From: Streptomyces griseorubiginosus
GTDB taxonomy: Bacteria > Actinomycetota > Actinomycetes > Streptomycetales > Streptomycetaceae
DNA: 64,000 nt
Direction: 5' to 3'
Assembly: GCF_001514195.1 (NCBI RefSeq)
Contig: NZ_KQ948736.1
Coordinates: forward strand, 625,328 to 689,327
This document shows positions 34,864-42,901 of this stretch, one piece after another. Numbering within the stretch: the first letter of the stretch is position 1; each line of letters begins with the position of its first letter. Position numbers and translations under genes: made by a program. The notes beneath the pieces are model-generated. The model did no database searches. It saw only the letters and a list, made by a program, of their open reading frames with translations, and was not told where the DNA came from.

Positions 34864-35064
34864 CGGCGCACGCCCCGCGCTGACGCCGCGTCAACTCCGT
34901 GGCCCGGGGCGCACGCCCCGCGCCGACGTCCTGTCGATCGTCGTGGCCTGCGGTCGTCGTGGCCCAGGCGACCGCCCCGCGCCGACGCCTGTCGGTCGTC
35001 GTGGCGCAGGCGACCGCCCCGCGTCAACGCCTGTCAGTCCTCGTGGCCCAGCCGGACGTCCCGC
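34864..35064. repeat. Degenerate 42-bp tandem repeats over the MFS gene's stop codon
   Basis: Units bounded by CGCCCCGC or GTCCCGC: 34879-34921 (43 bp), 34922-34980 (59 bp), 34981-35022 (42 bp) and 35023-35064 (42 bp). The last lies inside the minus-strand MFS gene and contains its stop (TCA at 35034-35036). In the neighbouring unit the same place reads TCG, so the stop is lost. This is most simply a repeatedly duplicated gene end. Confidence 0.8.
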
Positions 35065-37388
35065 TCCGCGCGGTCGCCCCCGGTCATGCGCACCACGGTG
35101 GCGACCGGCGGGTAGCCGGTGGCGATCACGGTGTAGTCGCCGGCGGCGAGGCCCAGGAAGCGGAAGGTGCCGTCGGGCCCGGTGGTGAGGGTGTCCACGA
35201 CGTTGCCCGCCGCGTCCAGGAGGGTCACGCGCGCGTCCTCGACCGACCGTGCTCCGCCCGCCCGTACGGTGCCGCGCAGCATCGCCCCGCCCGTGAGCTC
35301 GACGTCCTGGCGGGTCTCCCGAGCGGCCCGCACGGCGACCGGGAGCGCGGCGGGGCTCAGTCCGGACCCGGCGGCGGCGAGGGTGTACTCCCCCGCGAGC
35401 AGTTCGGTGATGACGTAAGCGCCCTCCGGCCCGCTGCGGGTGGTGGCGACGACCTCGCCGTGTGCGTCGGTGAGGGTGACGGCGGCGTCCCGCACGGGGG
35501 TGCCGTCGGGGGTCCGGACCCGGCCCGTGAGCCGTCCGGCGCCGCCGAGGACGATGTCGAGCTCGACCGGCAGCTCGCCCACGGTCACGGAGACCGCCTG
35601 CGGCTGGTGACCGCCCGCGGCGGCGATCAGCACGTACGGCCCCGGTCCGGGCGTGGACAGCGCGTACCGCCCGTCCGCACCGCCGGCGACCCGCCCGATC
35701 TGCGCCCCGGCCACGTCGATGAGGGTGAGGGCGGCGCCCGCCACGGCGGTGCCGTCGGAGTGCCGGACGCTGCCGTGCACGAGGAGCCGGCCGGAGTGCG
35801 ACGCGCGCGCCTGCGGGACCGGCGCGGTCTCCGCCTCGGGGGCGTGGTGCGACATCAGCGGTTTCTCCTTGAGGAAGAAGGCGATGAGCAGGCCGAGCAC
35901 GAGAACCGGTACGAGGTAGAGGAAGATCCTCGGCATGGCGTCGGCGTAGGCCCGCACGTAGCCGTCGCGCAGCGCCGGGGGCAGGGTGTGGACGAGCTGC
36001 GGGGTGAGGGACTCGGGGTCGGGCAGCCCGGTGCCCGCGGGCAGTTCGGCGGCGAGCGCGTCGGCGAGCCGGTGGGCGAACAGGGTGCCGAAGACCGCCG
36101 CGCCGACGCTGCCGCCGATCTGCCGGAAGTAGGTGTTGGCGCTGGTCGCGGTGCCGAGGTCGGCGGGGCGGACGGAGTTCTGCACGGCGAGGACCAGGAC
36201 CGGCATCACCATGCCGATCCCGGCGCCGAGGACGGCCATCCAGAGGCTGTAGTGGAGCCGGGGTGTGTCGGCTTCGAGGCGGGAGAGCAGCCACATGCCG
36301 AGGACGGACAGGGCGCTGCCGAGGACCGGCCAGATCTTGTAGCGGCCGGTGTGGCTGATGAGTTGTCCGGAGACGACGGAGGCTCCGACGATCCCGGCCA
36401 TCATGGGCAGCATCAGCAGTCCGGACTCGGTGGCGCTGGCGCCGTCGACCATCTGGAGGAAGGTCGGCAGATAGCTGGCCGCGCCGAAGAGCGCGACGCC
36501 GATCACCAGGCCGACCAGGCCGGTGACGTTGAAGACGGAGTCCCGGAACAGCCGCAGGGGGATGAGGGGTTCGGCGGCGAAGTGCTCGGCGACCACGAAG
36601 AGCAGGGCGGCGGCGGCCGCTCCGGCGCCGAGTCCGAGGACGACCCGGGAGTCCCAGGCGTACTCGGTGCCGCCCCAACTGGTCAGCAGCACCAGGCAGG
36701 TGGAGGCGGCGGCGAGCAGGAGCGTGCCGAGGACGTCGAAGCGGGGCCTGACGGCGGGCCGGGGCAGTTTCAGGACGGGGGTGACGACGGCGAGGGTCAG
36801 GAGTCCGAAGGGCACGTTGACGTAGAAGCACCAGCGCCACGAGAGGTGGTCGGTGAAGTAGCCGCCGAGCAGGGGTCCCGCGACGGAGGCGAGTCCGAAC
36901 GCGGCGCCGATCAGTCCCATGAAGCGGCCGCGCTCACGGGGCGGCACGATGTCGGCGATGATCGCCTGCACACCGATCATGAGGCCGCCCGCACCGACGC
37001 CCTGGACCGCGCGGAAGGCGATCAGCTGGTCCATGGTCCGCGCCCGTCCGGCCAGTGCCGAGCCGATGACGAAGACGACGATCGCGAACTGGAAGACGCC
37101 CTTGCGGCCGAGCAGGTCGCCGAGCTTGCCGTAGACCGGGAGTCCGATCGTGGCGGTGAGCAGGTAGGCGGTGATCGCCCAGGACATCCGGTCCAGGCCG
37201 TGCAGCTCACCGACGATCTTCGGGAGCGCGGTGGCGACGATCATCTGCTCCAGCGCGGCGAGGAGCAACGCGAGCATGAGCCCGAAGAAGACCAACCGGA
37301 CGCGGCGCGGCCCGAGTTCGGCGCTTCGCACGGGAGCCGGCGGGGGCGCCTCGACCCGTTCCTGGTACGCCGGAGTCGTCACGCCCAC
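35034..37388 (-). CDS. DHA2-type MFS exporter fused to three carboxypeptidase-regulatory-like domains
   Basis: A 784-residue fusion. Residues 1-520 are a 14-helix drug exporter of the EmrB/QacA kind, with motif A in [11 protein letters not shown] and motif C in [13 protein letters not shown]. After the last helix and a linker ([18 protein letters not shown]), three beta-sandwich units follow at about 545-620, 625-700 and 705-780. Each has the G-V-D-G-Y/F-Y pattern, for example [20 protein letters not shown] and [20 protein letters not shown]. With an even number of helices both ends should be cytoplasmic, which is unusual for this domain type. GTG 37388 has GGAG upstream; GTG 37382 is the alternative. 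Confidence 0.88.
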   Translation of the reverse strand: MGVTTPAYQERVEAPPPAPVRSAELGPRRVRLVFFGLMLALLLAALEQMIVATALPKIVGELHGLDRMSWAITAYLLTATIGLPVYGKLGDLLGRKGVFQFAIVVFVIGSALAGRARTMDQLIAFRAVQGVGAGGLMIGVQAIIADIVPPRERGRFMGLIGAAFGLASVAGPLLGGYFTDHLSWRWCFYVNVPFGLLTLAVVTPVLKLPRPAVRPRFDVLGTLLLAAASTCLVLLTSWGGTEYAWDSRVVLGLGAGAAAAALLFVVAEHFAAEPLIPLRLFRDSVFNVTGLVGLVIGVALFGAASYLPTFLQMVDGASATESGLLMLPMMAGIVGASVVSGQLISHTGRYKIWPVLGSALSVLGMWLLSRLEADTPRLHYSLWMAVLGAGIGMVMPVLVLAVQNSVRPADLGTATSANTYFRQIGGSVGAAVFGTLFAHRLADALAAELPAGTGLPDPESLTPQLVHTLPPALRDGYVRAYADAMPRIFLYLVPVLVLGLLIAFFLKEKPLMSHHAPEAETAPVPQARASHSGRLLVHGSVRHSDGTAVAGAALTLIDVAGAQIGRVAGGADGRYALSTPGPGPYVLIAAAGGHQPQAVSVTVGELPVELDIVLGGAGRLTGRVRTPDGTPVRDAAVTLTDAHGEVVATTRSGPEGAYVITELLAGEYTLAAAGSGLSPAALPVAVRAARETRQDVELTGGAMLRGTVRAGGARSVEDARVTLLDAAGNVVDTLTTGPDGTFRFLGLAAGDYTVIATGYPPVATVVRMTGGDRAERDVRLGHED

Positions 37389-37536
37389 CTGCCGCTCCCC
37401 TCGTCACGCCTGTCACGCAATTCCCGCTTTGGGCGACAACTACGAACAAGCGCGACGAGTTACGGCAGATCGGCGGGCCTGGCGGAGATCCACTCGATCA
37501 GGTGACCGAGATCAACATCCGCCGCGTGCGGACGAC

Positions 37537-37980
37537 TTACTTCTCGACCTCGGCGGCGAGCCGGTCCAGGAGGCTGTCGTAGATCCTGCCGAGGCCCTTG
37601 GGGGCGAAGGTCCTCTCGAAGAAGCCGCCGATGCCGCCGGCGCCGTCCCAGGTGGTGGTCACGACGACGCGGGACTTGCCCTCGCCGGCCGGGGTGACCC
37701 GCCAGGTGGTGACCATGGAGGAGTTGCGGTCCTTCTCGACGAGCTCGCCGTCGGTGGGCTCGGTGACCTCCAGGAGGCAGTGGCGGATGCGCTTGCTGGT
37801 GGCCTGGAGCTTCCAGTGCACGAGGGTGCCCTCGCCGTCGCCGCCCTCGCGGACCTCGTACTCGCTGAACTGCTCGGGCAGCACCTTGCCGCGGGTGCCG
37901 CTGTAGTCGGCGACGGCGTCGAACACCTTCTCCGCGTCCGCCGCGACGATCCGCTCCGTAGTGGCCTCGACCTGCGCCAT
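37537..37980 (-). CDS. SRPBCC family (polyketide cyclase/START-like) protein
   Basis: A 147-residue single-domain START-like protein: TERIVAADAEKVFDAVADYS, then LVHWKLQATSKRIRHCLLEV, and a long C-terminal helix (FERTFAPKGLGRIYDSLLDR). It is the same fold as the central part of GvpZ but without extensions. It probably binds a hydrophobic ligand. ATG 37980 has GGAGG at the right distance; it diverges from the radical SAM gene. Confidence 0.85.
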   Translation of the reverse strand: MAQVEATTERIVAADAEKVFDAVADYSGTRGKVLPEQFSEYEVREGGDGEGTLVHWKLQATSKRIRHCLLEVTEPTDGELVEKDRNSSMVTTWRVTPAGEGKSRVVVTTTWDGAGGIGGFFERTFAPKGLGRIYDSLLDRLAAEVEK

Positions 37981-38114
37981 CGACTTCCTCCAGGACTTCA
38001 AGTTCTCGGGGTCGGGGCAAGCCAACCACCCCGGCCCACGGCCCCCCAAATCGGGGTTGCACGAAAATTCGAACAAGTGTTTCACTCGAAGGGCAGTGCT
38101 ACCGAGGAGGCCTC

Positions 38115-39152
38115 ATGCGCTGGGAGAACCTCACCGAGTCCGCGGAACACGGACGGGCCGACGCCGCCCTCTTCGGCGCCGACGCGGTGGTCAGCCGGAC
38201 GTTCGACACCCCCGAGTTCGCCGGGATCACGTTCCACGAGATCCGGGCCCGTTCGATCATCAACCGGGTGCCGGGCGCCTCCCGCATGCCCTTCGAGTGG
38301 ACGGTCAACCCCTATCGGGGCTGCACGCACGCGTGCGTGTACTGCTTCGCCCGCAAGACCCACAGCTACCTGGACCTGGACACCGGCCTCGGCTTCGACT
38401 CGCAGATCGTGGTCAAGGTGAACGCGCCCGAGCTGTTGCGCCGGCAGCTGGCCTCGCGCCGCTGGACGGGCGACCACATAGCGATGGGCACCAACGTCGA
38501 CTGCTACCAGCGCGCGGAGGGGCGGTACCGGCTGATGCCGGGCATCCTCGGCGCCCTGCGCGACCACGCGAACCCCTTCTCGATCCTGACCAAGGGCACG
38601 CTGATCCTGCGCGACCTGGAGGTGCTGAAGCAGGCCGCCGAGGTGACCGACGTCGGCGTCTCCGTGTCGGTCGGCTTCACCGACCGCGAGCTGTGGCGCA
38701 CCGTGGAGCCGGGCACCCCGGCTCCGGAGCGGCGCCTGGACGTCGTACGGACGCTGGGCGAGCACGGCATCGGGTGCGGGGTGCTGATGGCACCGGTGAT
38801 CCCGTTCCTGGGCGACCACCCGGCACAGCTGCGGGCCACCGTGCGCGCGATCGCCGCCGCGGGGGCCACCTCGGTCACCCCGCTGGTGCTGCATCTGCGG
38901 CCGGGCGCCCGCGAGTGGTTCATGGCCTGGCTGGACCGGGAGCACCCGTATCTGGTGCGCCGGTACGAGCGGCTGTACGCGGACGGCGCCTACGCCCCGA
39001 AGTGGTACCAGCGCCGGATCACCCGTCAGGTCCACGAGCTGGCCCGGGAGTACGGCATCGGTCCGGCGGGCGCCGGGATGCCGCGGCGGATCCGGGAACC
39101 GGAACCCGAGGCCGAGCCGGTGTCCGAACCGACCCAACTCACGTTGCTCTGA
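38115..39152 (+). CDS. Rv2578c family radical SAM protein (SplB-like)
   Basis: A 345-residue radical SAM enzyme with the cluster motif CTHACVYC near residue 72 (NPYRGCTHACVYCFARKTHS), as in spore photoproduct lyase-like and Rv2578c-type proteins. SAM-contact regions are GTNVDCYQ and LTKGTLILRD. Substrate unknown; DNA repair is a family guess. ATG 38115 follows GAGGAGG. Confidence 0.9.
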   Translation: MRWENLTESAEHGRADAALFGADAVVSRTFDTPEFAGITFHEIRARSIINRVPGASRMPFEWTVNPYRGCTHACVYCFARKTHSYLDLDTGLGFDSQIVVKVNAPELLRRQLASRRWTGDHIAMGTNVDCYQRAEGRYRLMPGILGALRDHANPFSILTKGTLILRDLEVLKQAAEVTDVGVSVSVGFTDRELWRTVEPGTPAPERRLDVVRTLGEHGIGCGVLMAPVIPFLGDHPAQLRATVRAIAAAGATSVTPLVLHLRPGAREWFMAWLDREHPYLVRRYERLYADGAYAPKWYQRRITRQVHELAREYGIGPAGAGMPRRIREPEPEAEPVSEPTQLTLL

Positions 39153-39287
39153 GAGCGTTCGAGCGCATCATTCGGCCCAATCGGGTCAACTATTGTCAGA
39201 TCAGGTTCTTCCGGGCGGACTTTCCGGGACGATGCGGCGTGGACCGTGACCCTCGCGGCCAGAAACCCTCCGTCCTGGGAGGACTTC

Positions 39288-40865
39288 ATGAGAAAACGCG
39301 CAGCCGTGCTGTGCGGCGCCGCGGTCGTCGTGGCCGGGTCCGTCACCGCGGTCCCCGCCGAGGCCGGCGCCTCGACCAGCCCGCACTCCCCGCAAGCCGT
39401 CGCCCTCGCCTGGAAGAAGTGCGGCACCGACGACCACCCGACGCTCCAGTGCGCGTCCCTGAAGGTGCCGCTCGACCACGCGAACCCGCGCGGGCGGCAG
39501 ATCACCCTCGCACTGTCCCGCGTCCCGCACACCGCGAAGACGTACCAGGGCCCGCTGCTGGTCAACCCGGGCGGCCCCGGCGGCAGCGGCCTGACCCTCG
39601 CCGCGTTCGTCGCGGGCGCGCTGCCCAAGGCGGTCGCGTCCCAGTACGACGTCATCGGCTTCGACCCGCGCGGCGTCGGCAGGAGCAAGCCCGCCCTCGA
39701 CTGCAAGCCGGGCTACTTCAACCCGGTGCGCCCCGACTCCGTACCGGTCACGCCCGCGATCGAGAAGGCCAACCTCAAGCGGGTCGAGGCCTTCGCCGCC
39801 GCCTGCGGCCGGAAGTACGCGAGCGTGCTGCCGTACATCGACACCGTCAGCGCCGTGCAGGACATGGACTCCATCCGGAAGGCACTCGGCGCCCGACGGA
39901 TCAACTACTTCGGCTACTCATACGGCACCTACCTGGGCGCGGTCTACGCCAAGCTCTTCCCGCACCAGGTGCGCCGCCTGGTCCTCGACTCGATCGTGGA
40001 CCCGACCGGCGTCTGGTACGAGGACAACCTCGGCCAGGACTACGCCTTCAACGACCGGCACCGCGCCCTGATGACCTGGATCGCCAAGTACGACGGGACG
40101 TACAAGCTCGGCACCGACCCGGAGCGGATCGAGGCCAAGTGGTACGCCATGCGGGCCGCCCTCGCCAGGAAGCCCGCGGGCGGCAAGGTGGGTGCCTCGG
40201 AGCTGGAGGACACCTTCATGCCCGGCGGCTACTACAACGGCTACTGGCCCTATCTGGCCGAGGCGTTCTCGGCGTACGTGAACAAGAAGAACGCCGGACC
40301 GCTCGTCGAGGCGTACGAGAACTTCGCCGCCGTGGACGCCTCCGGTGACAACGGCTACAGCGTCTACACCGCCGTGCAGTGCCGCGACTCCTCCTGGCCG
40401 CGCGACTGGCGGCAGTGGCGGAAGGACAACTGGGCGGTGCACGAGGAGGCGCCGTTCATGACCTGGAGCAACGCCTGGTACAACGCGCCGTGCGCGTTCT
40501 GGCCGACGGACTCCCTGAAGCCGGTGAACATCGCCAACGGCAAGCTGCCGCCGGTGCTGCTCTTCCAGGCGACGAACGACGCGGCCACCCCGTACCAGGG
40601 CGGCGCGACGGTCCACCGTCTGCTGGCGGGCTCCAGCCTCGTCGTCGAGCAGGGCGGTGGGAACCACGGCATCACGCTGAGCGGGAACGCGTGCCTGGAC
40701 AAGCACCTGGCCGCGTATCTGACCGACGGCAGGGTGCCGCGTGGTCACGGCGAGGCCGACGCGGTGTGCAAGGCGCTGCCGGACCCGAAGCCGCTGACCG
40801 CCAAGGCCGCGTCGACGTCCTCGCGGGGAGCGACGCTGCACGGGCTGCTGGGCTTCCGCGGCTGA
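39288..40865 (+). CDS. Secreted tripeptidyl aminopeptidase (S33, SlpD/SlpE-like)
   Basis: A 525-residue exported alpha/beta hydrolase. The signal peptide is MRKRAAVLCGAAVVVAGSV followed by TAVPAEAGAS. The oxyanion region is VNPGGPGGSGL, the nucleophile serine is in GYSYGTYLG, the acid in FQATNDAATPYQG and the histidine in GGGNHGITLSG. Streptomyces secretes such enzymes for tripeptide removal from mature proteins. ATG 39288 has GGGAGG upstream. It may feed peptides to cytoplasmic peptidases such as those at 25-30 kb. Confidence 0.92.
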   Translation: MRKRAAVLCGAAVVVAGSVTAVPAEAGASTSPHSPQAVALAWKKCGTDDHPTLQCASLKVPLDHANPRGRQITLALSRVPHTAKTYQGPLLVNPGGPGGSGLTLAAFVAGALPKAVASQYDVIGFDPRGVGRSKPALDCKPGYFNPVRPDSVPVTPAIEKANLKRVEAFAAACGRKYASVLPYIDTVSAVQDMDSIRKALGARRINYFGYSYGTYLGAVYAKLFPHQVRRLVLDSIVDPTGVWYEDNLGQDYAFNDRHRALMTWIAKYDGTYKLGTDPERIEAKWYAMRAALARKPAGGKVGASELEDTFMPGGYYNGYWPYLAEAFSAYVNKKNAGPLVEAYENFAAVDASGDNGYSVYTAVQCRDSSWPRDWRQWRKDNWAVHEEAPFMTWSNAWYNAPCAFWPTDSLKPVNIANGKLPPVLLFQATNDAATPYQGGATVHRLLAGSSLVVEQGGGNHGITLSGNACLDKHLAAYLTDGRVPRGHGEADAVCKALPDPKPLTAKAASTSSRGATLHGLLGFRG

Positions 40866-40921
40866 GCGCCTGAGACTCCGTCGGGGACGGCGTTGTCAGT
40901 GGCGTGGTCCACCATGGACCC

Positions 40922-41320
40922 ATGACCGAGCTGACCAGGATTCCCGCCCCCGACGGGGTCGCCCCCGCGGCCCAGTACTCCCATGTGGTGCTGGGCCACG
41001 GCCGTTTCGTCGCCGTGTCCGGCCAGGTGGCCCTGGACGAGAACGGCGAGCTGGTCGGCGAGGGCGACGCCGAGGCCCAGGCCCGCCAGGTCTTCGAGAA
41101 CCTCCGCCGCTGCCTGGCCGCCGCGGGCGCGAGCTTCGACGACGTCGTCAAGCTCACGTATTTCGTCACGGACCTGGAGGACATGCCGGCTCTCCGCGCC
41201 GCCCGCGCCGAGCACATACCCGACGACCGGCTGCCGGCGGCCTCCGCCGTGCAGGTGGCTGGGCTGGTGCGGCCGGAGTTCCTCATGGAGGTCGAGGCGT
41301 TCGCGGTGCTCGCCGAATAA
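40922..41320 (+). CDS. RidA family deaminase-like protein
   Basis: A 132-residue YjgF/RidA protein: VAPAAQYSHVVLGHGRFVAV, SGQVALDENGELVG, QVFENLRRCLAAAGASFDDV and VKLTYFVTDLEDMPALRAAR. RidA enzymes hydrolyse reactive enamine/imine intermediates. The C-terminal AASAVQVAGLVRPEFLMEVE carries the conserved arginine and glutamate. Confidence 0.92.
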   Translation: MTELTRIPAPDGVAPAAQYSHVVLGHGRFVAVSGQVALDENGELVGEGDAEAQARQVFENLRRCLAAAGASFDDVVKLTYFVTDLEDMPALRAARAEHIPDDRLPAASAVQVAGLVRPEFLMEVEAFAVLAE

Positions 41321-41364
41321 TGCGGAGGCCCGATAATTCGTGGGCTCGAACGGTCGGGCGCACC

Positions 41365-41377
41365 TAGGGTGCCGCCA
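41365..41377 (+). promoter_or_regulatory. Leaderless -10 element for the GNAT gene
   Basis: TAGGGT (41365-41370), 6 nt, then ATG at 41377, with no Shine-Dalgarno sequence. It is the same element and spacing as at the other GNAT gene (24587-24592). Confidence 0.5.
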
Positions 41378-41916
41378 TGATCGACGAAGATGACGAGCGC
41401 TTCCTCGTCCGCCCCATGACCCTCGACGACTGCGACCGCGTGGGCGAGATCCGCGTCCGCGGCTGGCAGAGCGCCTACCGCGGCCTGGTCTCCCGGTCGT
41501 ACCTCGACGCGATGAGCCCGGAGCGGGACGCCGAACGGCACCGGACCCGCTTCGCGCAGGGGGACCCCGACATCGTGAACCTCGTGGCCGAGTGGGACGG
41601 CGACGTCATGGGCTGGGCCTGTCACGGCCCGTACCGCGACGGCGAAGTCCGCACCGACGACGCCGAGTTGTACGCCGTCTACGTGGACCCGCGGAGGTAC
41701 GGCTCCGGCATCGGACAGGCCCTGCTCCGGGAAGCGCTGTGGAACCGCACGGCCCTCGGGCACGACCGCATGTACCTGTGGGTCCTGAAGGACAACACCC
41801 GCGCCCGCCGCTTCTACGAGCGGGCGGGCTTCGAGGCCGACGGCACCGAGGAGCCCTTCGAGGCGGACGACGTCCCGGTGCCGGAGGTGCGGTACGTCCG
41901 ACCCCTCACCCCCTGA
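41377..41916 (+). CDS. GNAT family N-acetyltransferase
   Basis: A 179-residue protein with the acetyl-CoA-binding pattern YAVYVDPRRYGSGIGQALLR (Q/RxxGxG/A-like) and LWVLKDNTRARRFYERAGFE. The N-terminal VRPMTLDDCDRVGEIRVRGW with W and AYRGLV resembles small-molecule GNATs. Substrate unknown. It is convergent with the HEAT gene, where a 28-bp repeat fills the gap. Confidence 0.88.
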   Translation: MIDEDDERFLVRPMTLDDCDRVGEIRVRGWQSAYRGLVSRSYLDAMSPERDAERHRTRFAQGDPDIVNLVAEWDGDVMGWACHGPYRDGEVRTDDAELYAVYVDPRRYGSGIGQALLREALWNRTALGHDRMYLWVLKDNTRARRFYERAGFEADGTEEPFEADDVPVPEVRYVRPLTP

Positions 41917-41972
41917 CGACTCACCGGCGGGTCGGAATCCGCGACGGCTCACCGCTGCCGGGGAATCCGCGC
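41917..41972. repeat. 28-bp tandem duplication over the HEAT gene stop codon
   Basis: Units 41917-41944 and 41945-41972 are adjacent and share most positions, ending GGAATCCGCG. The second unit is the end of the minus-strand HEAT gene with its stop (TCA at 41949-41951); the first preserves the same TCA at 41921-41923. The first unit begins immediately after the GNAT stop. Confidence 0.78.
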
Positions 41973-42524
41973 CAGCGCCCGCACCGCGGCCTCCGCCAGC
42001 ACCGGATGCGCGAGGGCCTCGTTCAGGACGGGTCTGGCCCGGGCGTCGGCGAGGGTGCCGAGCCCCTCCACACAGGCCAGGGCGACCCGGCGATAGGGGT
42101 CGTGCAGGTTCAGTCGCCGTTCCAGCGTGGTGATCAGCGCGGGCACCGACTCGGGGGCGCGCAGTTGCGCGAGGAGGCGCACGGGGTGCAGGGCGTAGGC
42201 GACGCGGAGTTCGTTGGTGGCGAGGGCGGCGGCCGCGCGGGCGGTGCGCGGGTCTCCCAGGCGGGCGAGCGCGTACGCGGCGGTGGCACAGCGCGGCGGA
42301 TCACGGTGGTTGAGCAGCAGGACGAGCGCCTCGAAGGCCCGGCGGTCCCCGGCGAGTCCGAGCCGGAACGCGGCCAGTTCCCTGGCCCACAACGGCTGTC
42401 CTGGCGCGGTGAGCACCTCGGCCAGATCGTCGAGGTCCCCGGTCGCCGCCAGCCGGTCCAGGGCGGCCGACGCTCCCGCCTCCCGCCGTAGACGCTCCGT
42501 GAGCGATCGCAACTCTTCGTCCAT
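41949..42524 (-). CDS. HEAT-repeat protein
   Basis: A 191-residue, Ala/Leu/Arg-rich, all-helical protein with HEAT-like repeats such as GDRRAFEALVLLLNHRDPPR, CATAAYALARLGDPRTARAA and PESVPALITTLERRLNLHDP. Such proteins serve as binding scaffolds; the partner is unknown. No Shine-Dalgarno site; TAACCT precedes the ATG by 7 nt. Confidence 0.8.
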   Translation of the reverse strand: MDEELRSLTERLRREAGASAALDRLAATGDLDDLAEVLTAPGQPLWARELAAFRLGLAGDRRAFEALVLLLNHRDPPRCATAAYALARLGDPRTARAAAALATNELRVAYALHPVRLLAQLRAPESVPALITTLERRLNLHDPYRRVALACVEGLGTLADARARPVLNEALAHPVLAEAAVRALARIPRQR

Positions 42525-42901
42525 GAACCCGAGGTTAGGGGGACGGCCCGGGGCGCGGGACGTACATCACAAATCCGGGGGCTGGCGCGCTCGTTACCCA
42601 CCGGTTAAGCTCAGACGAGCGAGTTACCCACTCGCGGAACTCCTTGCGGTGGCCTGGTGACGCAGCTGCCGTGAGAGCAGTCGGTTCGGTACCTCGGGTA
42701 CCACCAGTACGACCCGGCCTGGGACAGGGCCGGTCGGCATCTCCCGTTCTCCGGGCGTGTGCAGCGCCCGCGACGACGGCCCGGGCGTGTGCGCTCGCAG
42801 CCCGGCAACACCCGCATTCCGCAATGCCTCACGCACCCGGTGCGCCCCTCGGCGTACCGGGTCGCGCTCCCAGTCGTCACCCTCATTCCTGGAGTTCCGC
42901 G
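42525..42901. promoter_or_regulatory. 377-bp regulatory region upstream of the hydroxyacyl-CoA dehydrogenase gene
   Basis: No convincing gene. On the minus side TAACCT (42532-42537) is the leaderless -10 of the HEAT gene. GTTACCCAC occurs twice in direct orientation, at 42593-42601 and 42623-42631, 30 bp apart (about three helical turns). The second copy is embedded in the dyad GCGAGT-TACCC-ACTCGC (42619-42635). The rest is GC-rich leader of over 200 nt, with GGAG before the ATG at 42902. Confidence 0.5.
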
